A DNA stretch of 64,000 nt from an uncultured Prevotellaceae bacterium (GCA_937916085.1 CALGGO010000004.1:75522-139521); one strand, 5' to 3'. Shown: positions 42,921 through 52,105, counted from the stretch's first letter. The notes: generated by a model not told the origin, from the sequence alone. Translations and numbers: made by a program.

Positions 42921-43986
42921 TAACAATATAATTTATTATCTCATCTTTATTGAGGCCGGCTAAGCCTAAGTTTGATAGACTTCTTCCTTTGCACCTCAAA
43001 TCTATATTCAACAATGCCTCACAAATGTTCACCATAGATTCTAGGAGTGGTGTCTTAACACCGGCAGCCTTTCCAAGTTCCATAATAGGTAGCACGCCAG
43101 TTGGTATGTCTTCCATAAGCTGCCTAGTGAAAATTGTTGATGGTGATTTTATGTCGTGATAAGCAGGATTGTTCCTCATGCGTTCGCATAATGTTTCTCC
43201 CTCTGTATCGTTGTAAGCGAATTTTATCCAATCCCTAACACCAAGCAAATTGATACCATAAGCTTTACCTACAGCTAAACGCTCGGCATCAAATTTCTCA
43301 ATAAATGTAGCTACTTGATCAGTCATGTCTCGATAGAACCAGAAGACCTCATTTCTCTCAATTGTTGCTGCATTAAACAACAAAACACAGGGATGAAACA
43401 TTGCCCCAATGTTCTCTAAGCTGGTTCTCAACACATTATCTGTCTTCTTAAAGCATGGATACATTGGTGTTATCATTTTCAAAACGTGATCTGTGTCACT
43501 TGCGGGTAATGCAGAGAGCAGGACCTCATCTTTTATTCCAATAATATTGACACATCCATCCTCAACAATGCGGCAGGCGTAAACAAGCGTCTGAGCCTCA
43601 GCTAAGTATATGCGCTTGTTAAAACCACAATTCCTTAATGTCTGCTTGAATACCAAAGCACCACATGTCCTTCCTGGACTTAAGATAACAATCTGGTTGT
43701 CCTCTAAATAAGGAGCGATACTTTTGGCAACATTTGAATGAGCATTTGCAACTGTAGTAATAATGATTATCTCTGCGCCTATAAGTGCCTCAGATAAATC
43801 GGTAGTTATTATAGAAACCTTCCCGAATCCGTGCAATCTACCTTCTAGGACAATTCCTCCTTTGGCTTTGAGGTGACTTATACGAGTCTCATCGATATCA
43901 TATAGACTTGTCTCATAGCCAATCATACTTAAATACCCTGATATGGCTTGACCACCATTCCCAGCACCTATAACTGCTATCTTCAT
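42913..43986 (-). CDS. NAD(P)-dependent octopine/nopaline (opine) dehydrogenase family protein
   Basis: 357 residues. The N-terminal Rossmann domain starts KIAVIGAGNGGQAISGYLS (GxGxxG-type); ILSPGRTCGALVFKQ and YLAEAQTLVYACR follow. The C-terminal Octopine_DH domain has SLENIGAMFHPCVLLFNAA, whose His matches the catalytic histidine region, and YGINLLGVRDWIKFAY. Such enzymes reductively join an amino acid's amine to a 2-oxo acid. Known O-antigens of other bacteria (Providencia) contain N-(1-carboxyethyl)lysine, so an opine-like substituent on this polysaccharide is plausible. It is encoded between an ATP-grasp gene (3-nt gap) and the B12-binding gene (overlap), implying joint action. Substrates unknown. 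Confidence 0.8.
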   Translation of the reverse strand: MKIAVIGAGNGGQAISGYLSMIGYETSLYDIDETRISHLKAKGGIVLEGRLHGFGKVSIITTDLSEALIGAEIIIITTVANAHSNVAKSIAPYLEDNQIVILSPGRTCGALVFKQTLRNCGFNKRIYLAEAQTLVYACRIVEDGCVNIIGIKDEVLLSALPASDTDHVLKMITPMYPCFKKTDNVLRTSLENIGAMFHPCVLLFNAATIERNEVFWFYRDMTDQVATFIEKFDAERLAVGKAYGINLLGVRDWIKFAYNDTEGETLCERMRNNPAYHDIKSPSTIFTRQLMEDIPTGVLPIMELGKAAGVKTPLLESMVNICEALLNIDLRCKGRSLSNLGLAGLNKDEIINYIVNE

Positions 43987-43989
43987 GTT

Positions 43990-45225
43990 TCAACTATTAA
44001 TAAAAAAATCGTGACGCATAATATCCTTGCCATTTGGATCAAGGACTTTTACAGCATCATTAATTATTTTTAGTTTATTTTCAACATCATCTTGTGAGTC
44101 CCCAACCACTAGGAATCCTGCAACTCGATCACTACTTGTTGTTGATTTTATAATCTCTGAATTTGGCATTTTGTAAGTGAAATAACTATGCATAAGCCCT
44201 TCTTTGCACATTTCATCAAAACAGCTTAGTTCCGAGAATATACCTGGAGTACAATATACATAACACATCAGCGCATTGTTCCATTTCTTTTTAGGTGACA
44301 CTGAAGGATGTTTTCCCATAACCATATCTACATAGACCCCCATTATATTTACACCTGTAAGTACTTCAATTATATGATACTTAGAGCCACCGCCCATTCG
44401 AGCGCTGAACTCGACAACATTATAATCATCTCCATTTGTTATCATTTGGACTAGCAATGGTGTGTCATGAAGCTCAAATGTATTCACTATTTTTTGCACA
44501 ATCTCATGAATTCGAGTCTCCGAGTAAGGGATTCTTGGAGGATATTCACTTTGCAATATAGTGAAAGAGTCTTTGTTCTCCTTAATCTTTTTTGAGGTTG
44601 TTACCATGAGAATCTTCGCAGTTGAACCTTCCACATATACATCAACTGATAGTTCTACTCCAGCTTTGAACTCTTCAACTATAGCGTTCTTCGACAAAGA
44701 ATAAGACAGTGCTTCTTTAAGTAACACTCGGAAGTCTTCTCTTCGCTTAACTTTTTTTACACCTTTAGACCCATTGCTGTCAACAGGTTTGACAATCAGT
44801 GGCCATTCGAATACATCTAGATTTACCTCATCGTCAAGATTTTGGATTACATGAAACTTAGATGTTGGAATACCATTCTCGACCATCTTGCGTTTCATAT
44901 AAATCTTATTTGTTAAATCACGAACATCATCCTCACTCAAGTAACAGGGAAGTCCCATTCTAGCCGAGACATAAGCCATTGTCGACAGAGGTTGGTCACC
45001 ACATGCAGTGAGAATATAGTCAATATTCTCTTCTTGTGCTGCTTTAAGAACCGCATCACGATCCATTGTGCTTATTTGCATGAATCTGTCTGCAAATGGT
45101 TTCGCTTTTACGTTAGATAACATATCTAACAATATAGTCTCAACATCACCATTAAAATGATGTTTCAACTCCTTTATCAGTGCTGCTTGGTCATTGCCAC
45201 CTGCTAAAATCATAATCTTTTTCAT
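43990..45225 (-). CDS. ATP-grasp family carboxylate-amine ligase
   Basis: 411 residues. A pre-ATP-grasp Rossmann-like domain (KKIMILAGGNDQAALIKEL) is followed by the ATP-grasp region: LIVKPVDSNGSKGVKKV (about 141-157), a lid with AIVEEFKAGVELSVDVYVEG and the metal-binding VVEFSARMGGGSKYHI. These enzymes activate a carboxylate as acyl phosphate and join it to an amine. ATP-grasp genes often sit between PglC-type transferases and DegT aminotransferases in Bacteroidetes glycan clusters; here the opine dehydrogenase and B12 genes have been placed after it. It may attach the amino-acid product to a sugar or to another amino acid. It is 1 nt from the sugar transferase gene upstream. Confidence 0.8.
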   Translation of the reverse strand: MKKIMILAGGNDQAALIKELKHHFNGDVETILLDMLSNVKAKPFADRFMQISTMDRDAVLKAAQEENIDYILTACGDQPLSTMAYVSARMGLPCYLSEDDVRDLTNKIYMKRKMVENGIPTSKFHVIQNLDDEVNLDVFEWPLIVKPVDSNGSKGVKKVKRREDFRVLLKEALSYSLSKNAIVEEFKAGVELSVDVYVEGSTAKILMVTTSKKIKENKDSFTILQSEYPPRIPYSETRIHEIVQKIVNTFELHDTPLLVQMITNGDDYNVVEFSARMGGGSKYHIIEVLTGVNIMGVYVDMVMGKHPSVSPKKKWNNALMCYVYCTPGIFSELSCFDEMCKEGLMHSYFTYKMPNSEIIKSTTSSDRVAGFLVVGDSQDDVENKLKIINDAVKVLDPNGKDIMRHDFFINS

Positions 45226-45226
45226 G

Positions 45227-45838
45227 TCAATTATGTCCGTTGAACCCCTCTGAGTTTAATGAATTTCCATCATATTCAATGTCTTTGCGTTTTATGACAC
45301 TGACTATGGTTTTATATACGATTTTGCAATCAAGTATAAATGAACAATGATCTACATACCAAACATCTAGTTTGAATTTTTCTGTCCATGTTATTGCGTT
45401 ACGACCATTAACCTGAGCCCACCCTGTTATGCCAGGACGCACATCATGACGACGTGCCTGTTCTGGTGAATATAATTTAAGGTAGCGAGGCATGAGCGGT
45501 CTTGGTCCAATCAAAGCCATATCTCCTCTAACCACATTTATTAATTGTGGCAATTCATCGATAGATGCTGCTCGTAAAATGCTGCCAATTTTTGTTATTC
45601 TCTTGTCATTAGGCAATAGTTCTCCGTCAGCACCTTTTTCATCAGTCATTGTCTTGAACTTTATGATTTTGAAAATTTTAGCATCTTTACCAGGACGCTC
45701 TTGGTAGAAAAATGCTCCAGCCCCTTTGTTCGCAAAGTGCAACCAAATTGTTACCACCAAAAGAATTGGCGATAAACAGACTAGAGCTAATAATGAAATG
45801 CTGAAATCGAGTATACGTTTGAAGAAGAATTTGTACAT
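45227..45838 (-). CDS. Initiating sugar-phosphate transferase (PglC/WcaJ-type bacterial sugar transferase)
   Basis: 203 residues. One N-terminal re-entrant hydrophobic helix (ILDFSISLLALVCLSPILLV, about 9-28) is followed by the catalytic domain: GAFFYQERPGKDAKIFKI, KFKTMTDE with the essential Asp-Glu pair, IGSILRAASIDELPQLINV, MALIGPRPL and PGITGWAQVNGRN. It corresponds to the minimal monotopic PglC form without the extra membrane domains of WbaP/WcaJ. It transfers a sugar-1-phosphate to undecaprenyl phosphate, starting the repeat unit of the second cluster. The DegT enzyme at 39842 could supply its amino sugar. Confidence 0.93.
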   Translation of the reverse strand: MYKFFFKRILDFSISLLALVCLSPILLVVTIWLHFANKGAGAFFYQERPGKDAKIFKIIKFKTMTDEKGADGELLPNDKRITKIGSILRAASIDELPQLINVVRGDMALIGPRPLMPRYLKLYSPEQARRHDVRPGITGWAQVNGRNAITWTEKFKLDVWYVDHCSFILDCKIVYKTIVSVIKRKDIEYDGNSLNSEGFNGHN

Positions 45839-45847
45839 TTTGTGTGA

Positions 45848-46960
45848 TTATATACTTTCAATTATAGAATCATATATCGCTATTACCTTGCCAACGTCAA
45901 ATTTATCTTCGGCCAATTTTCGGCTAGCTAATGACATTGATTTTCGTTCACTTTCTGATAATGTCAAATATTCATTAATTGCATTCGTAAGACTCTTCAC
46001 ATCTTTAGGAGAAACAAGGTAGCCATTCTTGCCATCAACAACAGTCTCTCTACATCCTGGCATGTCAGTGGTTATAATTGGTTTGCCTGCAGAACATGCT
46101 TCCATCAAAGAACGATTTAATCCTTCACTATAATATGAAGGTATAACTACTACTAATCCAGGATTTCTATAAAGTTCAGGCATATCACTTACGTTACCTA
46201 AATGTTCAACGATACCCTCACGTTTGTTGTGTTCGTACTCTTCTTCTGTAACATGCCCAGGAGATGTCAAACTTAAGCCACCTGCAACTAAAAAACGAAC
46301 TTTAGGATATGTTTTTTTTATTTCACGAGCTGCATTAATAAACTCGCAATATCCCTTTTCTTTTAACAACCTGGCAACAAAAAGAAATTTAATCTCTTGA
46401 CTCGAGTTGTCATGGAATCCATATTTGGTAAGATTAACACCTTCTCCGCCTTCAAGCCATATGATCTTTTTCGAATTACATAGTTCTATTCGTTTTGCTG
46501 TCTCTACATTATCTTTATTTAAAAACAATACAAATTGAGGAAATCTTAATGCATACTTATATAAAGAACGACCAATCTTTGCAACCAACCCTTTATGTGA
46601 GAACGTATATCCAAGCCCAGCAAGCATCGCCGAACTTGGAGTTCCCAACAACTTACATGCTATTGAACCATAGATATTTGGTTTTATTGTATAATTAAAA
46701 ACATAATCTGGACTCTCACAACGAATAATTCTGATTAGTTTTAATAAATAATTGATATCATTAAACGGATTTCTTGAGTTCCGTTTCATTTCTATTAGAA
46801 TAAGTTTTGCTTTTTCTGGAACACGATTCAATACCGTTCTATCATGTATAGCGGGTGCCACTAATACAACATCAAAACCTTTATCTATAAAATGCTTAAT
46901 GATATCTTCTCTGAAAGAGAGAAGACCAGATAGCACATTATTATTGAAAAGAATCTTCAT
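45848..46960 (-). CDS. Glycosyltransferase family 4
   Basis: 370 residues, GT-B fold. MKILFNNNVLSGLLSFREDI and PDYVFNYTIKPNIYGSIAC are characteristic of the CapM/WbpH-like branch that usually acts directly after the PglC transferase. The donor domain shows FLFVARLLKEKGYCEFI, SYYSEGLNRSLMEACSAG and an R-E-TV-x-DGKNG stretch. It presumably adds the second sugar. The gene is 9 nt upstream of the sugar transferase gene. Confidence 0.88.
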   Translation of the reverse strand: MKILFNNNVLSGLLSFREDIIKHFIDKGFDVVLVAPAIHDRTVLNRVPEKAKLILIEMKRNSRNPFNDINYLLKLIRIIRCESPDYVFNYTIKPNIYGSIACKLLGTPSSAMLAGLGYTFSHKGLVAKIGRSLYKYALRFPQFVLFLNKDNVETAKRIELCNSKKIIWLEGGEGVNLTKYGFHDNSSQEIKFLFVARLLKEKGYCEFINAAREIKKTYPKVRFLVAGGLSLTSPGHVTEEEYEHNKREGIVEHLGNVSDMPELYRNPGLVVVIPSYYSEGLNRSLMEACSAGKPIITTDMPGCRETVVDGKNGYLVSPKDVKSLTNAINEYLTLSESERKSMSLASRKLAEDKFDVGKVIAIYDSIIESI

Positions 46961-46972
46961 AAATATCCAGCA

Positions 46973-48043
46973 TTAATTATTAAGAATGTTTTGGTACGTT
47001 TCGTTGTATTTCTCTGCCATAACTCTAATGTCGAACCTCTTGGCTCGAGCTTGGCAATCATGAGCCACCACATTGTAATGAGTTGGGTTACAGCACAAAT
47101 GCCCGATTTCTTTTGCCAATTGTTTGTAATCGCCATGTGGAAACAGTATGCCTGCATCTTTCACTATCTCTCTCAAGCCGTCAACGTCACTTGCAATGAA
47201 TGGTCTTCCACTTGCCATGCCCTCAATGCTTGAGAGGGATAGGCCCTCCCAGTGAGAAGAAAGGACAACAACATCACTTTCTTTAAGAATATCAGGAATA
47301 TCGGAGCGGATGCCAAGGAAGTCAACGCGGTCAGAAACACTAAGCTCTTTAGCCAATTCCTCTATCTTTTGTCTTCGAGCACCATCACCCACAAGCTGCA
47401 ACTTGTAATTATCGGGCAATTCTTTCAGGGCTTTTATCAAAGTGTCTTGATCTTTTGCATCGTTAAAACTTGATACCTGTGTAATTAAGAAGCTATTTTG
47501 GATTGTGATGTCTTTAATAGGTCGCAGAAACTTCTCAACATCAACGCCATTGTTGATGACGATTATATAATTCTTGTCTCCGATATAGTTGCGCAAATTC
47601 ACAGCCGATTGTTCGCTGATGCAAATAATTTTTTTGTACCGATTGTACATCCATTGATCCGCAAACTTCAAATACGACTTGCCGCGGCGGCGATTATTGG
47701 AACTATGCTCTGTTGTAACAAGCTTAGTCTTGCTGAAGCAAAGAACCTTGGCTATAGGAGCGAAAAACTGGCAAGCCGTGTTGTGAGTGTGAACAATATC
47801 GTAATTGCCTATATATTTCATCAGCTTGAAGATATTGCGTGGGTGATATACATTGCCACCAATGCCAAGAGAATGTATTTTGATACCTTCCTGCTCAAGT
47901 TCTTCATAGAATGCTGTACGCTTGCCATCAAAAAGAAGGAGTTCTACGTTATTGTCTAAGTCTCGAAGGCGAGGCAGCAAGTCAACCATCAAGTGCTCAG
48001 CGCCGCCAGTACACAAAGAAGTTATAACATGAAGTATTCTCAT
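46973..48043 (-). CDS. Glycosyltransferase family 4
   Basis: 356 residues. MRILHVITSLCTGGAEHLMV is the classic GT4 opening (glycine-rich loop), followed by DIVHTHNTACQFFAP. In the donor domain come LITQVSSFNDAKDQDTLIKA and SHWEGLSLSSIEGMASGRPF, with the E-x7-E motif, then VDGLREIVKDAG. A cytoplasmic-face retaining transferase. Gaps to the neighbouring genes are 12 and 3 nt. Confidence 0.9.
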   Translation of the reverse strand: MRILHVITSLCTGGAEHLMVDLLPRLRDLDNNVELLLFDGKRTAFYEELEQEGIKIHSLGIGGNVYHPRNIFKLMKYIGNYDIVHTHNTACQFFAPIAKVLCFSKTKLVTTEHSSNNRRRGKSYLKFADQWMYNRYKKIICISEQSAVNLRNYIGDKNYIIVINNGVDVEKFLRPIKDITIQNSFLITQVSSFNDAKDQDTLIKALKELPDNYKLQLVGDGARRQKIEELAKELSVSDRVDFLGIRSDIPDILKESDVVVLSSHWEGLSLSSIEGMASGRPFIASDVDGLREIVKDAGILFPHGDYKQLAKEIGHLCCNPTHYNVVAHDCQARAKRFDIRVMAEKYNETYQNILNN

Positions 48044-48046
48044 AGC

Positions 48047-48937
48047 CTAAGGAATTAAATGAAAGAATTTAAGAATCTTTCTTATCCACATCCTATCAAA
48101 CCCCAAAGCATCAGTCACAATAATATTATTATAGATATTAAAGGTGTGAGTCCCGACCTTTAATTTGGGATGTGTTGAATATATGCGACGAATCTCTTTG
48201 AAAGTGAACTGTTCATCTGCTTTTATGAGTTTTTGGATTGTAATAGCATGTCCATACTGGGCATTACATTCCTGAGTGGGGCGATATATTTCTTTATTAA
48301 ACTCGAAAAAATTTCCAGCCATTCGAGCGACATTCTCGTTAAAATCTATAGATTTCCAAAATATGTATGGTTTATCAACCCCATCTTGTTGCTTGTAAAT
48401 TCTTAGTTCATTTCCATTAACGGCAGGAATTTTAGTTGCAAAAAGCAAATTATCTCCCTCATAATTCAGCAACACAGCATCTGCAATTGGTTCATCACAA
48501 ATAACAGTTACAGGTGTACATTTATAATTTAAATCATCATAATAATATAATGTCAAACAACCGGATTCACTATTTTCGGGGTATATGAATATATCTTCAT
48601 TAACACGGTGAATTATCGGAAAACTTAAATGTGTTTCTAACTCTAAAATAGGGATAACATCGAGTATTGTTAATGATGATTTATCAATAAGCAATCTTGA
48701 AATTCGACCCACTTTGCCATGTCGATAATTCATGTTGATTTCTTCTGCTAAGATGACAATCTTATTTTTATCTTCTTTAAGAATGAATGGGTCTGCAAAC
48801 CAGCGACATCTTTCACTGTCTCGAACCCAAGCGACTTCAATTTGCACACCAGCAAGAATGTCGCTGAGGGTATTCTTTACAAAACCAATAGCCCACCGTT
48901 CTGAGCTGAATGATCGAATTATTTCTTTTATACTCAT
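48047..48937 (-). CDS. GINT1-like / beta-propeller-type protein of glycan clusters
   Basis: 296 residues from ATG 48937, which overlaps the stop of the upstream GT2 gene by one base (TAATG); an earlier in-frame ATG at 49042 would overlap it by 106 nt. The protein is rich in short beta strands with W-FADPFI (residues about 32-45), KIVILAEEINMNYRHGKVGR, LSFPIIHRVNEDIFIYPE and GAHTFNI-like repeats, the pattern of five-bladed-propeller proteins related to the domain found in plant glucosamine inositolphosphorylceramide transferase. Family members recur in bacterial O-antigen clusters, at times labelled formyltransferase. No catalytic motif is certain. A sugar-modifying role is likely from context only. 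Confidence 0.55.
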   Translation of the reverse strand: MSIKEIIRSFSSERWAIGFVKNTLSDILAGVQIEVAWVRDSERCRWFADPFILKEDKNKIVILAEEINMNYRHGKVGRISRLLIDKSSLTILDVIPILELETHLSFPIIHRVNEDIFIYPENSESGCLTLYYYDDLNYKCTPVTVICDEPIADAVLLNYEGDNLLFATKIPAVNGNELRIYKQQDGVDKPYIFWKSIDFNENVARMAGNFFEFNKEIYRPTQECNAQYGHAITIQKLIKADEQFTFKEIRRIYSTHPKLKVGTHTFNIYNNIIVTDALGFDRMWIRKILKFFHLIP

Positions 48938-49842
48938 TATTTGATGTTTTTCTTGTCTAGCAGATGCATTGCAAGCCCCAATGGCATTGTCCAATACCAA
49001 AACCATGGCAGTTTTGGTAATTGTTTTTTTGATTGTGCACAAAAACTAAAGCGCCAATAATTAATTGCAGCCTTAACCTTTTCCTTGAACGGAATATTAT
49101 ATGTGTTAAGCTCTTTATAATGCGTAGCAGATGCAATAGGACTATCCATTCGAATCTTGATAATTTTTGCCGTTAGTCCATCTGATTGATACTCACACTC
49201 ATAAATGGGTTCATGAAAAAAACACATTATGTACTTCTGAGAAATTCGATTCCATACTAAGTCTTCGGGACAGAAGCGTTCGCCTTCATGCTCAGGGAAA
49301 GGTAACTCACGAAGCACATCGGTGCGAAACACCTCAGCCATGTCACCTTTAATGTTGTGTTTCAGGCGAATGTCAAGCATTGAGCAGTCTGTAATGTCAA
49401 ATAGTTGCTCTCCACCGACCTGCCTGCCATCGAAATAACATTTTAAACCACATACTCCTGCAAAGTGGGTATCACCCGACACTTGACCATAGTAATGCGC
49501 TATGCGCTCAAGGGAAGCTGGGGGTAGTTTGTCATCACTATCTACAATAAAGAACAGTTCGCCTCGAGCTTCTTGAACTCCGCGGTTAATGGCACGATGC
49601 TTGCCGCCATTTGGTTGCTTGATGTAACGAATACCTCCATTAATTCCTTCTAAGGGGAGGAAATTGTTTCCACCTCCTTCAGGCTGGAGCCAATCTTTCA
49701 CAACTTCTTCAGTATCATCGGTACTACCATCGTCAACAATAATCCACTCAAAGTCTTGAAAGGTCTGTGCCTTTAGTGATTCATAAAGACGCGGCAACAG
49801 ATGTGCACGATTATATGCTGGAGTAAATACTGTTATTAACAT
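48937..49842 (-). CDS. Glycosyltransferase family 2 with an in-frame repeat insert
   Basis: 301 residues. LITVFTPAYNRAHLLPRLY, WIIVDDGSTDDTEEVV and FFIVDSDDKLPP are the GT-A landmarks. Between VKDWLQ (about 53) and IRYIKQPNGGKHRAIN (from 71) lies a 17-residue segment, PEGGGNNFLPLEGINGG, where relatives have only a few residues. Its DNA (49633-49683) is a palindromic repeat related to those in two other genes of this cluster. The insert is on the loop after beta-strand 2, far from the DxD site, so the enzyme may tolerate it. The start is preceded by a 21-nt gap to the acyltransferase gene. Confidence 0.85.
   Translation of the reverse strand: MLITVFTPAYNRAHLLPRLYESLKAQTFQDFEWIIVDDGSTDDTEEVVKDWLQPEGGGNNFLPLEGINGGIRYIKQPNGGKHRAINRGVQEARGELFFIVDSDDKLPPASLERIAHYYGQVSGDTHFAGVCGLKCYFDGRQVGGEQLFDITDCSMLDIRLKHNIKGDMAEVFRTDVLRELPFPEHEGERFCPEDLVWNRISQKYIMCFFHEPIYECEYQSDGLTAKIIKIRMDSPIASATHYKELNTYNIPFKEKVKAAINYWRFSFCAQSKKQLPKLPWFWYWTMPLGLAMHLLDKKNIK
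49633..49683 (-). repeat. Palindromic repeat inserted in frame in a GT2 gene
   Basis: Coding strand: GGTGGAAACAATTTCCTCCC then CTTAGAAGGAATTAATGGAGG. Same element family and same orientation as 40826-40906 (shared ACAAT-x-T-x-CCTCC-CCTT-AG-GG-ATT-GG pattern). It adds 17 codons. Confidence 0.7.
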
Positions 49843-49863
49843 ATATAACTAAGTTGTCACTAA

Positions 49864-50871
49864 TTACCATTCATTGGATATCCACCATTTAATAGCAAAT
49901 ATCACACGCTTTAAGTACCATGTAGCAAAGTAGCATAAAATTGCAATTACTATTGTTAAGATGATGGTTAATGCTATATGAACGATTGGATTGTATTTGT
50001 CAAAATGTTGAGGTATAAACAAATATGTTATTCCTTGGCAAACATAAACTTCGTAACTAATATCTGAGAAGAAGTTCAAAACTCTGTTGCTTGAAACATT
50101 AAACAATGTAGATAGCATTATTATCACAATGCTCCATATTAGAATTGTGAAAGGTAGTAAATAATGAACATGGTCAATTAATCCTGTTGCCAACAAAACC
50201 ACAAAGCAAATTATATAATTGTATTTCTTACTTAAAAAATTCTTAATCTTTGTCTCATGTTGGCGATATAAAACTCCAGCAGGAAAACAAAGACTTGAGA
50301 AATTAGTATAGGCACTATCTCGAAACAATATGAAATTTGCTACAGAGAACACACAAACACTAATAAACAGAATTATGAAAAACCAAATATTGGTAATTTT
50401 CTTTATTGAACTTATTATATAAAAGAATGCATAGAAAATAGCAAGAACTATAATAAACCAAGTAAAAGGCAATATTAACTGATAATTCCTCAGATTCTCT
50501 GCAACAATTAATTCTGCATTACATTTTCTTAATATCAATAAATCAACATACAGAATTATTGGTACGACTAATGGCAATAACAACTTAAAAATACGGCTCC
50601 AAAGACCTCCTATCTTGATATTCCCTGCTTGTCTTTTGCATTCAAGCCCATAAGCTGAAATAAAGAAAAAAACGCCAACAATAAAACTGCCGACAATTGC
50701 CACATTAAAAACAGTGGTATTATATGCACTTATATGCCCAAGTATAATACCATAAGGCAATATCGCCTTCAATAACTTTGAACGTTGTAGGTTGAATGTC
50801 TTATCCTTACTTGATGAGAACATCAAAGCAATAACAGCAACAAAAATTAATATGTAGTTAACGACATTCAT
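49864..50871 (-). CDS. Acyltransferase family 3 membrane protein
   Basis: 335 residues with about ten hydrophobic helices. KLLKAILPYGIILGHISAYN carries the conserved histidine (H near 48) of the acyltransferase-3 fold, and FFFISAYGLECKRQAGNIKI corresponds to the F-F-I-S-GY/F-x-L motif with Arg. Members O-acetylate polysaccharides or lipids using acyl-CoA across the inner membrane. It is 20 nt downstream of the polymerase gene. The acceptor is presumably this cluster's repeat unit. Confidence 0.8.
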   Translation of the reverse strand: MNVVNYILIFVAVIALMFSSSKDKTFNLQRSKLLKAILPYGIILGHISAYNTTVFNVAIVGSFIVGVFFFISAYGLECKRQAGNIKIGGLWSRIFKLLLPLVVPIILYVDLLILRKCNAELIVAENLRNYQLILPFTWFIIVLAIFYAFFYIISSIKKITNIWFFIILFISVCVFSVANFILFRDSAYTNFSSLCFPAGVLYRQHETKIKNFLSKKYNYIICFVVLLATGLIDHVHYLLPFTILIWSIVIIMLSTLFNVSSNRVLNFFSDISYEVYVCQGITYLFIPQHFDKYNPIVHIALTIILTIVIAILCYFATWYLKRVIFAIKWWISNEW

Positions 50872-50891
50872 TCAATTAAAGCATACAGTAT

Positions 50892-52058
50892 TTACTTGTA
50901 AAACTTATCCTGGTCGTAGTAGAAATCGTATTCATACACATCATGACAACGGTCTCCTTCTCGCACACCATTAGTAAAGAATGATTTATATGGATACAAG
51001 ATCAAGTAGCCATTATTGCCCCAAGATGTAAGTATTCTTAAATACAAAACAAGAAGCATCACAATAATTGTCCCTGTCATTGCACTGGTTTTGTATTGCG
51101 GATTTGTTGCTAAGTGCGTCAATGATGCAATAATACCGATCATGTAATGCCACGCCACTCGGCCACCATTTTCAGAACGTACAAACACAAGCAGGATAGC
51201 ACAGAACACAAGCGCCATGTTAAGCAATACTATTTCTTTGCGGTTTCGCTCATCAAAGGCATCATATTTCCAAAACAGCAATCCTGCAAAAAGTGCCGCT
51301 TCAATAAAATAGGCGACTCGGAATGTTCCTTCTTGAATTGCTTCCACTTGTCCCTGCACTCGCATCTCATCCATGAATGCATCTGTAGCGCCAACGATAG
51401 AACCAAGTACATTCGTCATTCCTATAGCCAGCGAACCTATAAGAATGAAAAAGACAAATACCGGGTCAAACTTCCTGGCAGGCACGAAATAAAATGGAGC
51501 AAGCACAATTGCTGAGTTATGGAATGTGAAAGCAATAAATACTATCAAAAAGAATTGAATTGGTTTTCGGTCGATTACATACTTTATAGCGAGCCAACCA
51601 ATCGTGGCCGCCATTACCTGACGCAGATAGGTAAATGTGAAAAAGAACCATAAACCCATGAAGACAATCACAGCAAATGGATAATTGCGGCAATAACGCT
51701 TAATGGAAATAAACAGCAATGTATATATAACACATGTGACAATAAATATGAAAACATATCTATTTAGTGTCAGATATCCTATCAGCTGATTAAATAATAA
51801 GAACCCCCATTCAGTAGAATATAACCGATAACCAGCAGATGTTATGACATCCCCATCATTTTGAGTCACTAATGCCAATTGGTCAAAAACCTCACAATAT
51901 ATATATCGGTCATAACCACCAAGCATATCAGCACAACCAACAAAAAGAGCAAGCCCTGCCAAATAGATGGCCAATGGCAGTTTATTGCGCTCAGTCCTCT
52001 CATTCGAGGCAGCGTAATAAACTAACGCTATAACAAATAATAAAATATATATCCACAT
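50892..52058 (-). CDS. EpsG family / O-antigen polymerase-like membrane protein
   Basis: 388 residues from ATG 52058. The longer reading from 52103 would add 15 residues encoded by the inverted-repeat end of the neighbouring GxxExxY cassette, so it is rejected. About ten hydrophobic segments; GGYDRYIYCEVFDQLALV and WFFFTFTYLRQVMAATIGWL (helix with R-Q) are EpsG-family features. It should polymerise the repeat units of the second cluster in the periplasm. No other polymerase is seen in this cluster. Confidence 0.77.
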   Translation of the reverse strand: MWIYILLFVIALVYYAASNERTERNKLPLAIYLAGLALFVGCADMLGGYDRYIYCEVFDQLALVTQNDGDVITSAGYRLYSTEWGFLLFNQLIGYLTLNRYVFIFIVTCVIYTLLFISIKRYCRNYPFAVIVFMGLWFFFTFTYLRQVMAATIGWLAIKYVIDRKPIQFFLIVFIAFTFHNSAIVLAPFYFVPARKFDPVFVFFILIGSLAIGMTNVLGSIVGATDAFMDEMRVQGQVEAIQEGTFRVAYFIEAALFAGLLFWKYDAFDERNRKEIVLLNMALVFCAILLVFVRSENGGRVAWHYMIGIIASLTHLATNPQYKTSAMTGTIIVMLLVLYLRILTSWGNNGYLILYPYKSFFTNGVREGDRCHDVYEYDFYYDQDKFYK

Positions 52059-52070
52059 ATCTAAAAAAAA

Positions 52071-52105
52071 ACACACAGAACTCACAGACTCACACTGAAT
52101 CATTG
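52071..52105. repeat. Left terminal inverted repeat of the GxxExxY cassette
   Basis: ACACACAGAACTCACAGACT followed by CACACTGAATCATTG. Its inverted partner is at 52528-52560; both share ACACAGAA-x-TCACAGA-x-T-x-x-CAC-x-GA...TTG. Confidence 0.65.

Noticed and set aside
42913..43986. Ti-plasmid-type opine catabolism or synthesis
   Set aside because: The dehydrogenase family is shared, but there are no other Agrobacterium-like genes and the context is a glycan cluster.
52059..52103. Longer start for the polymerase gene at 50892
   Set aside because: The added 15 residues are encoded by the CTGTG-rich inverted repeat of the adjacent cassette and are not hydrophobic as the family start is.
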